This document shows, piece by piece, positions 13,865 through 19,167 of a stretch of DNA of 19,167 nucleotides (within the stretch, counting starts at the first letter, position 1; each line of letters starts with the position of its first letter). Source of the DNA: Bacteroidales bacterium (lineage in GTDB: Bacteria > Bacteroidota > Bacteroidia > Bacteroidales > Paludibacteraceae). Position numbers and translations under genes: made by a program. The DNA is taken from the NCBI GenBank assembly GCA_900766775.1, contig CAAFXN010000046.1:1-19167 (forward strand), in the 5' to 3' direction. Below the pieces are notes generated by a model. It saw only the letters and a list, made by a program, of their open reading frames with translations, was not told where the DNA came from and did no database searches.

Positions 13865-14479
13865 ATGATTATCTCTGATTATTTTCCGCTAACCGACATT
13901 CAAGAGCAGCAGTTTGCTGCTCTTGATGTACTATATCGCGATTGGAACAGCAAGATAAATGTCATTTCCCGCAAGGATATTGACAACCTCTATGAGCACC
14001 ACGTGCTCCACTCGCTCGCCATCGCCAAGGTGCTGCCTTTCCAACCCCATACGGAGATACTGGATGTAGGCACGGGCGGCGGTTTTCCCGGGATTCCGCT
14101 GGCTATACTGTTTCCAGAGTGTCGCTTCACGCTGATAGACTCCATCGGCAAGAAGATAAAAGTGGCACAGGAGGTAGCCAAGGCGGTAGGGCTGACGAAC
14201 GTGGAGTGTATCCAAGAGCGCGCGGAGGAGGAGAAACGGAAATTCGACTTCGTGGTTAGTCGCGCGGTGATGCCCCTACCCGACCTTGTGCGGTTGGTGC
14301 AGAAAAACGTGAGCAACAAACAGCGCAACGCAGTGCCCAACGGGTTGGTTGTGCTGAAAGGCGGCGACCTGAGAGACGAATTGCGTCCGTTCCAGAAACG
14401 CGCAGAAATAACCGAGATAAGCACGCTTTTCCAAGGCGAGTGGTTTCAGACAAAACGGGTGATTTACCTGCCATTATGA
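13865..14479 (+). CDS. rsmG: 16S rRNA (guanine-N7)-methyltransferase RsmG
   Basis: The 204-residue enzyme methylates G527 of 16S rRNA (E. coli numbering) using S-adenosylmethionine. The family features are WNSKINVISRKDIDNLYEHHVLHSLAIAKV (27-56), then the SAM-binding glycine motif EILDVGTGGGFPGIPLAI (64-81) and a later VVSRAV segment. A C-terminal KGGDL is also typical. The length matches the family. It is 20 bp downstream of yebC, and its stop codon overlaps the start of the next gene, so these genes form an operon. Confidence 0.95.
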   Translation: MIISDYFPLTDIQEQQFAALDVLYRDWNSKINVISRKDIDNLYEHHVLHSLAIAKVLPFQPHTEILDVGTGGGFPGIPLAILFPECRFTLIDSIGKKIKVAQEVAKAVGLTNVECIQERAEEEKRKFDFVVSRAVMPLPDLVRLVQKNVSNKQRNAVPNGLVVLKGGDLRDELRPFQKRAEITEISTLFQGEWFQTKRVIYLPL

Positions 14480-15018
14480 TGCAACTCAAGACTTTTTATT
14501 TCAATCCCTATCGGGAATGCACTTATGTGCTATGGAAAGACGGGCAGCGGGAATGTGTCTTGATAGATGCCGGCATGTACGGCGAGCGGGAAGAGGAACG
14601 GCTAAGAACGTTCCTGACTTCCGAAAAACTTACCCCCGTTGCATTGCTCATCACCCATACGCACACCGACCACGTGTGTGGCATAGATTTTGTGAAGCAA
14701 GCGTACGGGATAAGTCCGATTGTATATCCAGCCGAGGGGAGATTAGACATTGCGGGCATGCACTTCCAAGTGCTCCGCACCCCCGGGCATAAAGAGGATT
14801 CAGTGTGTTACCACCTGCCTGCGGAGAAGTGGCTTTTCACGGGCGACACCCTGTTCCAAGAGTCTATCGGGCGCACCGACCTGCCCGGCGGCGATATGGG
14901 GATGCTGATTCAGTCGTTGAAGAAACTGACCTGCCTGCCTGATGATACGGTGGTCTATCCCGGGCACGGATACTCCACCACCATCGGACACGAGAAAGAC
15001 TATAACCCGTATCTGTGA
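14476..15018 (+). CDS. Metallo-beta-lactamase fold hydrolase (glyoxalase II-like)
   Basis: The roughly 180-residue protein has the metal-binding motif HTHTDHVCGID, then TPGHKEDSVCYH, FTGDTLFQESIGRTDLPGGD and a final YPGHG, which together supply the two-metal site of the superfamily. Short members without further domains are usually annotated as hydroxyacylglutathione hydrolase-like, but the true substrate is not predictable. Two adjacent ATG codons (14476 and 14479) overlap the rsmG TGA stop; the second gives the usual family start MxLKTFxFNPY, and either implies translational coupling. The frame is open further upstream to an ATG at 14440, but that would add residues overlapping rsmG that the family lacks. 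Confidence 0.9.
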   Translation: MMQLKTFYFNPYRECTYVLWKDGQRECVLIDAGMYGEREEERLRTFLTSEKLTPVALLITHTHTDHVCGIDFVKQAYGISPIVYPAEGRLDIAGMHFQVLRTPGHKEDSVCYHLPAEKWLFTGDTLFQESIGRTDLPGGDMGMLIQSLKKLTCLPDDTVVYPGHGYSTTIGHEKDYNPYL

Positions 15019-15032
15019 GACGAGATGTGAAT

Positions 15033-15068
15033 TAGAAATTCTAGAAACACTAGAAATCCTAGATTATT
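15033..15068. repeat. Four 9-bp tandem units
   Basis: TAGAAATTC, TAGAAACAC, TAGAAATCC and TAGATTATT follow one another in the 82-bp gap between the hydrolase and the CarboxypepD_reg gene. They precede the start codon at 15101 by 32 bp. No standard promoter box is visible beside them. Confidence 0.8.
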
Positions 15069-15100
15069 ATAGGAATCATAGAATAAAATAAACTTTAACA

Positions 15101-16351
15101 ATGAAAAAGAAAGTCGGATTATTTGTTTTGCTGCTATTTGCCGGAATGGCGTACGCAGCGGATTATCAAGGGCGCGTGGTGGATATAGACGGCAAAGGGA
15201 TTGGTTATGCCACCGTCTATCCCGAAGAGGACCCGATAGCGGGTGCCGCGACCAACGACCAAGGTTTTTTCCATTTTAGTACAGACCTGCCCGAAACGAG
15301 TACCGTAGTGGTCTCTTTTATCGGCTATGAGAAGCAAGTGTTGCCTCTCGGTGTGTTCACGCCGAGCGATTCAGCGGTAGTAGTCCTTCGCGAGCAACCC
15401 ATCGCGCTGGAAGAGACTGTGGTGGCAGCCAAAGCCAACAAACAGAAGAACAAGCGCAAGCAGATGGCGGCACTGCTCCATCAGGTGTATGTCCGCATGC
15501 AGGAAGACTTCAGCGATGAGCCGAGCAAGTACCACGTGGTGAGCGACGCGCGTTTGGACTCCGAGGGCGAGGCATGGGGCATGGAGCAGATGATAGCCTC
15601 CATCGTAGTGTTACCTGAGGCACGCTCCAACAACAAAGACTCTGTGCAGTTCGCAGGAGAATACTGCAAACGCTTCTTCGACCCCGCTATTCGGCGGCGT
15701 GTAGATACCGTTTTTGCCACACGAACATTAGAGAAATACGACCCGCGAATGCGTGAAGCTGCCAACAGTGTGGACTCGGGCGTGGTGGTACACCGTATGT
15801 TGTTCGACATGGGCAATATCAAGTACGACTTCGAGCATTTTGTGGACGACATCCGCAACTGGACGGTAAGCACCGAGAACGAAGGCGAGACCGTGCTCAC
15901 CCATGTAGAGAAAAAGAACTACTTCGGCATCGTGAAATACGCCATCACGCGCCATTACATCCTCGACTCCGAGACGCTCTCCGTGCGCCGTTTCTCCGAG
16001 CACAGCGACTTCTATGTGAACGTACCTTTCGGCAAGAAACTGGATGCCGACATGCTTAAGATACTGAATATCTTTAACATGAGCGACCAACAGATAGAGC
16101 GTTTCCGCCTGCGCAAGATGAATGCGCACATCGATTTCAACACCATCTACCAGTGGCGAAACGGGCATATCTATATCTTGGAAAAGAACATGGACTGCGA
16201 TGCGACCATCATGGGTAGCCGCCAGATGGAGATACCCATCAAAGCCCTCGCCACCCAGCGCGTAACCGCCGTTCAGACAGAAGGCGTGGAGCCTTTGCAG
16301 AAAAACCAAATCTCGCGCCGCGTGAAACGTGAGATGGTAGAAATTTACTAA
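15101..16351 (+). CDS. Secreted CarboxypepD_reg-domain protein
   Basis: The 416-residue product has a signal peptide (1-19, ending AYA). A CarboxypepD_reg-like beta-sandwich follows at about 21-105 (YQGRVVDIDGKGIGYATVY, GAATNDQGFFHF, VVSFIGYEKQ). The remaining 300 residues begin with a Lys-rich helix (AANKQKNKRKQ region, about 110-125) and resemble the central part of DUF5686-type proteins. It lacks the long C-terminal outer-membrane barrel that such proteins usually have. It ends VKREMVEIY followed by TAA, with no sign of a frameshift into a barrel domain downstream, where the tRNA promoter begins at once. It is probably periplasmic. The role is unknown; domains of this type often occur in nutrient-uptake or envelope proteins. 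Confidence 0.8.
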   Translation: MKKKVGLFVLLLFAGMAYAADYQGRVVDIDGKGIGYATVYPEEDPIAGAATNDQGFFHFSTDLPETSTVVVSFIGYEKQVLPLGVFTPSDSAVVVLREQPIALEETVVAAKANKQKNKRKQMAALLHQVYVRMQEDFSDEPSKYHVVSDARLDSEGEAWGMEQMIASIVVLPEARSNNKDSVQFAGEYCKRFFDPAIRRRVDTVFATRTLEKYDPRMREAANSVDSGVVVHRMLFDMGNIKYDFEHFVDDIRNWTVSTENEGETVLTHVEKKNYFGIVKYAITRHYILDSETLSVRRFSEHSDFYVNVPFGKKLDADMLKILNIFNMSDQQIERFRLRKMNAHIDFNTIYQWRNGHIYILEKNMDCDATIMGSRQMEIPIKALATQRVTAVQTEGVEPLQKNQISRRVKREMVEIY

Positions 16352-16367
16352 AAAATTGTGCATTTAT

Positions 16368-16398
16368 TTGCATATATAAAAAAAAAGTTGTACCTTTG
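16368..16398 (+). promoter_or_regulatory. Bacteroidetes-type promoter of the tRNA-Gly/rnpB unit
   Basis: TTG at 16368-16370, a 20-nt spacer and a perfect TACCTTTG at 16391-16398 form a consensus promoter. The start would be near 16404, about 12 nt before the tRNA. It begins only 17 bp after the stop codon of the preceding gene. Confidence 0.85.
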
Positions 16399-16415
16399 CA
16401 GCGCAATTCGGTACT

Positions 16416-16486
16416 GCGGCATTAGCACATCGGTAGTGCATGAGCTTCCCAAGCTTAGGAGGAGGGTTCGACTCCCTTATGCCGCT
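16416..16486 (+). tRNA. tRNA-Gly (anticodon CCC)
   Basis: The 71-nt cloverleaf is complete. Acceptor GCGGCAT pairs with ATGCCGC, followed by discriminator T. The D stem is GCAC/GTGC, the anticodon stem TGAGC/GCTTA closes loop TTCCCAA (anticodon at 16448-16450), and there is a 4-nt variable loop. The T stem GAGGG/CCCTT closes loop TTCGACT. The anticodon reads GGG glycine codons. The 3' CCA is not encoded (CTT follows), so it must be added enzymatically. Confidence 0.95.
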
Positions 16487-16539
16487 CTTTGGAAAGATGA
16501 GAGTTTAGAGTTGAGTGTTGATGTAGAATTATCAGATAA

Positions 16540-16559
16540 AATAGCCCGCAAGGGCTATT
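16540..16559 (+). other. Hairpin between tRNA-Gly and rnpB
   Basis: AATAGCCC and GGGCTATT form a perfect 8-bp stem closed by a GCAA tetraloop. No T-run follows (CTTGTA), so it is a poor intrinsic terminator; it may protect or separate the processed RNAs. It lies 53 nt after the tRNA and 10 nt before the 5' strand of RNase P RNA helix P1. Confidence 0.6.
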
Positions 16560-16569
16560 CTTGTATAGC

Positions 16570-16891
16570 AACAATAGCAAGTCGGTTCATCGCGGCGCTT
16601 TTGGAAGAAAAGCATACATGTTTTAATCCCAAGCGCCGAGGAAAGTCCGGGCTGCACAGAGCACCATAGCGGTTAACCGCCGTCAGGCAGTAATGTTTGG
16701 TCACTGCTACAGAGACGAGAGATGTGAAACGAGCATACTATGGGCAGCAATTCCATGTAAACCGACGTCTGAGCGTTGCTCGCGCAAGTCGGAGGGTAGG
16801 AAGCGAGAGAAGGCGGCAGCAATGTTGACCTCGAGATTAATGATGAACGCCTGAGAAGGTACAGAACCCGGCTTATAGACTTGCTATTGTT
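16570..16891 (+). ncRNA. rnpB: RNase P RNA, class A
   Basis: This is the catalytic RNA that removes 5' leaders from tRNA precursors. The 5' conserved region GAGGAAAGTCCGGGC is at 16638-16652, and the 3' conserved ACAGAACCCGGCTTATAG is at 16861-16878. Helix P1 is formed by 16570-16583 pairing perfectly with 16878-16891 (14 bp). CGGCGCTT (16593-16600) pairs with AAGCGCCG (16631-16638). The length is about 322 nt. Ends are set by P1 and may be off by a few bases. P1 is followed by a short T-run (to 16894) that could act as an intrinsic terminator. No TAnnTTTG promoter lies between the tRNA and this gene, so cotranscription with the tRNA is likely. Confidence 0.95.
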
Positions 16892-16964
16892 TTTCAAACG
16901 AATATAATCGCCGACCGCCATCAGACGTAAATTCCGAGATATTATCGACTTCCTTCGCTACGGA

Positions 16965-18236
16965 ATGTGGCGCAGAACAAGCACGGAGTTTGGTAGCCGT
17001 AGCAAACGATTAGGCTATCAGGCGTTGCGGACGATTGTGCTGGTCGTAAGGGGTTTCACCGACAATAAACTGAACGTTAGAGCCAATAGTTTGACCTATT
17101 CGCTTGTCTTTGCCATTATCCCTATTTTGGCGATGGTGCTGGCAGTCGCCAAGGGGTTCGGTGTATCGGAAGTGATTGAGAATCTGCTCAATGAGTCTTT
17201 CTTCGGCGAGACCAACCTTGTGCCAACTATCATGGAGATGGTGGACAGGTACTTGGAGACCGCGCAGGGAGGAGTATTCCTCGGCGTAGGCTTATTGATA
17301 CTGATTTGGGCGGTCTATTCGTTCTTCCGCAATGTGGAGTCGGCGTTCAACGAGGTGTGGGACGTGAAGCAATCGCGCTCCGTCATCCACCAGTTGGTTA
17401 CCTATATCGCCATCTTGGTGATAGTGCCGATTATGATGGTCGCCACTTCGGGTATCAGTATCTTCATCGACTCAATGGTTTCCTCCTTGCAAACCATCCC
17501 CTTCTTCTGCACTATCCGCACGGGCTTGGTACGTTTCATCCAGTTCGCGGTGGTATGGGCTATCTTCACGTGGATGTATATCTCCATTCCGAACACGAAA
17601 GTGCATTTTTGGAGCGGAGTGATTCCCGGGGTGCTGATGGGTACTATCTTCATGCTCTTGCAGATGCTTTCCATGCATATCATCGTCTTGCTCTCGCGCA
17701 CAAGCATTGTCTATGGTGCATTTGCCACTATCCCCATCCTACTCACTTGGCTACAATGGACGTGTCTGCTCATCCTTATCGGTGCGCAGATGTCGTTTGC
17801 GATACAGAACAACGAGCAGTTTGAGTACGAGCACGACCTTGAGCGTATGTCGCGCCGCTACAAAGACTGCATCACGCTCTATCTGCTCTCTCTTATCATC
17901 CGCCGCTTTGAGGCAGATGAAGCCCCGCTGACGGCGCGCGAGATAGCCTCCGACCAGCACCTGCCCGTCCGATTGGTGCTCCAACTGCTCAGCCGTTTAG
18001 AGGAGACGGGCTTGCTGCGGGCGGTATATGTAGAGGGCAAGGAAGAACGCACCTACCAGCCCGCGATGGATACCCATAAGATAACCATCGGCATGGTCTT
18101 CGACCGCATAGACATGCAGGGAAACGAGGAGTTTATCGAAGGAACCAACCCCGAGATGCAACTCTTCTGGCAGAAGTTCCGCCAACTGAAAGCGGAACAC
18201 AACACGCTCAACTCAGTAAAAGTGCGGGAAGTATGA
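16965..18236 (+). CDS. YihY/BrkB family inner-membrane protein with C-terminal winged-helix-like region
   Basis: The 423-residue product (from the first ATG) has the YihY core: VRANSLTYSLVFAIIPILAMVLAVAKGFG (38-66) and several further membrane segments (about 103-122, 146-166, 190-275). After the last of these comes a cytoplasmic tail of about 130 residues. It contains a winged-helix-like stretch with LTAREIASDQHLPVRLVLQLL. YihY proteins were once called RNase BN in error; their function is not established. Upstream of the ATG the same frame stays open to a TAA at 16905 and encodes FRDIIDFLRYG directly before MWR, which matches the usual N-terminus of Bacteroidetes homologues. The real start is therefore probably upstream at a non-ATG codon. 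The gene follows rnpB by 28-73 bp with no visible promoter of its own. Confidence 0.88.
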   Translation: MWRRTSTEFGSRSKRLGYQALRTIVLVVRGFTDNKLNVRANSLTYSLVFAIIPILAMVLAVAKGFGVSEVIENLLNESFFGETNLVPTIMEMVDRYLETAQGGVFLGVGLLILIWAVYSFFRNVESAFNEVWDVKQSRSVIHQLVTYIAILVIVPIMMVATSGISIFIDSMVSSLQTIPFFCTIRTGLVRFIQFAVVWAIFTWMYISIPNTKVHFWSGVIPGVLMGTIFMLLQMLSMHIIVLLSRTSIVYGAFATIPILLTWLQWTCLLILIGAQMSFAIQNNEQFEYEHDLERMSRRYKDCITLYLLSLIIRRFEADEAPLTAREIASDQHLPVRLVLQLLSRLEETGLLRAVYVEGKEERTYQPAMDTHKITIGMVFDRIDMQGNEEFIEGTNPEMQLFWQKFRQLKAEHNTLNSVKVREV

Positions 18237-18421
18237 TATACAAAAACGAGCAACAATATATACGAAAATCAACAAAAACGTTTTTATTTCAACAAATATT
18301 CTCAAATATTGCCCAAATATGTTTTCTTTAACATATAATTTTCATGTAATTATTCATTAATTTCATTACCCCCAAATTAAACAAATAAACTAATAAACTA
18401 ATAAACAAATAAATCTATTGT
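18237..18421. other. AT-rich leader region before the GH13 gene
   Basis: This is 185 bp of AT-rich sequence between yihY and the glycoside hydrolase gene. No TAnnTTTG promoter was found. It contains AAAAACGTTTTT at about 18274-18285 and the 8-bp array listed separately. Confidence 0.5.
18384..18415. repeat. Four 8-bp tandem units upstream of the GH13 gene
   Basis: AATAAACT, AATAAACT, AATAAACA and AATAAATC follow one another directly, ending 6 bp before the start codon. They would lie in the 5' untranslated region and keep the ribosome-binding zone A-rich and unstructured, which suits Bacteroidetes translation starts. Confidence 0.85.
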
Positions 18422-19167
18422 ATGAAAAACAAATTCTTACTGATTATCAGTCTTTTAGCCATGAGTATGGTAATGAATGCAAAACCGGTTATCCAGCGTG
18501 TAGAGCCACTATGCTGGTGGACAGAGATGAACACGCCGCTCACCCTGCTCTTCCAAGGGGAGGACTTGGCGGATGCACAAGTAACGGTGCAGGAAGTGGT
18601 CGGCAACAAAGTGATGCGCGGACAATGCTTAGGGCTCGTCCCCACGGCGCAACACAACGCCGAGAGTCCCAACTATCTCTTTGTGGACATGGATGTGAAG
18701 CAAGCGGGCACCTACCGTATCACCCTCACCAAGAACAAGAAGAAAGCCACTTGGACGTACACCATCAACACCCGTCGTGAAGGCAGCCGCATGCGCCAAT
18801 CATTCACCTCGGCGGATTTGGTTTATCTCATCATGTCCGACCGCTTTGTGGACGGCGACGAGACCAACAACAACCTCCCGCAGATGGCAGAGAAAACCGA
18901 CAAGAGCAATATCCACGGGCGCTTCGGCGGCGACATAGCGGGTATCATCAGCCAGTTTGACCATATCAGCCGTTTGGGTGCTACCGCCATCTGGCCTACC
19001 CCGCTCTTGGAGGACAACGAGGCAGCATGGAGCTACCACGGCTACGCATGCTCCGACTACTACCATATCGACCCGCGCTACGGCTCCAATGAGTTGTACC
19101 GCGACATGGTGGAGCAGGCACACCAAAAGGGAATCAAAGTTCTGATGGATATGGTGCCCAACCACTG
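18422..19167 (+). CDS. Secreted GH13 enzyme, cyclomaltodextrinase/neopullulanase type (partial, runs off the window)
   Basis: The frame starts at ATG 18422 and is open for 248 codons to the window edge. A signal peptide (1-20, ending MNA) is followed by a cyclomaltodextrinase-type N-terminal beta domain (about 21-120) with VIQRVEPLCWWTEM at its start. The GH13 catalytic barrel then begins with SADLVYLIMSDRFVDGD (130-146), HGRFGGDIAGI, LGATAIWPTPLLED and YHGYACSDYYHIDPRYG. The first conserved GH13 motif, DMVPNH, is at 243-248. The nucleophile, acid/base and later domains lie beyond the window. Such enzymes cleave alpha-1,4-linked maltodextrins or cyclodextrins in the periplasm (SusA-like role). 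Context suggests the start of a starch or maltodextrin locus to the right, but this cannot be seen. Confidence 0.92.
   Translation, partial: MKNKFLLIISLLAMSMVMNAKPVIQRVEPLCWWTEMNTPLTLLFQGEDLADAQVTVQEVVGNKVMRGQCLGLVPTAQHNAESPNYLFVDMDVKQAGTYRITLTKNKKKATWTYTINTRREGSRMRQSFTSADLVYLIMSDRFVDGDETNNNLPQMAEKTDKSNIHGRFGGDIAGIISQFDHISRLGATAIWPTPLLEDNEAAWSYHGYACSDYYHIDPRYGSNELYRDMVEQAHQKGIKVLMDMVPNH

Noticed and set aside
13113..13865. A 250-codon minus-strand frame spanning yebC
   Set aside because: It overlaps a fully conserved YebC gene and has no independent support.
16540..16559. Hairpin as an intrinsic terminator for the tRNA
   Set aside because: The stem is strong but no T-run follows, and rnpB lacks its own promoter, so termination here is unlikely.
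16358..16669. A 103-codon plus-strand frame across the tRNA and rnpB
   Set aside because: It runs through the tRNA promoter, tRNA-Gly and the 5' part of RNase P RNA, which account for the sequence.

Overview
The window looks like a chromosomal segment from a member of the Bacteroidales. The evidence is three promoters of the Bacteroidetes type (TTG, 20-nt spacer, TAnnTTTG), almost no Shine-Dalgarno sites, and families typical of the phylum (DUF5723 barrel, CarboxypepD_reg protein, cyclomaltodextrinase-type GH13). Genus cannot be fixed from the sequence alone. Most genes are housekeeping or envelope genes, but the intergenic DNA is unusually rich in short tandem and palindromic repeats, and one coding gene has been invaded by them.

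Left part (77-8857, all on the minus strand). In transcription order: a TPM-domain protein, LemA and the GTPase HflX form a tight operon from a clear promoter at 8880-8910. A 486-bp repeat-filled gap follows, then pyrG (CTP synthase) and hpt (purine salvage), 11 bp apart. A 251-bp gap made largely of repeats leads to a MATE-family transporter and a periplasmic protein with two retropepsin-like domains. The MATE gene is the most unusual object here. It carries three apparently in-frame insertions (about 19, 19 and 77 residues) built from the same kinds of repeats that lie between genes. All three fall in loops predicted to be cytoplasmic. The 16-bp tandem array in the third insertion also sits 4 bp upstream of this gene's start codon.

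Centre (8858-9565). This is a 708-bp divergent spacer with tandem repeats, one promoter in each direction, and a GC-rich leader with two overlapping small open frames.

Right part (9566 to the end, all plus strand). A large lipoprotein and a DUF5723 outer-membrane barrel form a two-gene surface unit. Next come yebC, rsmG and a metallo-beta-lactamase-fold hydrolase, closely packed, then a secreted CarboxypepD_reg protein. A tRNA-Gly(CCC) with its own promoter is followed directly by the RNase P RNA gene (rnpB). A YihY-type membrane protein comes next, and its conserved N-terminus appears to begin before the first ATG. The window ends inside a secreted GH13 enzyme that may open a maltodextrin-utilisation locus.

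No phage, insertion sequence, CRISPR array or defence system was recognised. The best candidate for something new is the invasion of a membrane-protein gene by several intergenic repeat families. The unknown lipoprotein/barrel pair with its leader, and the tRNA-rnpB-yihY arrangement, come next.
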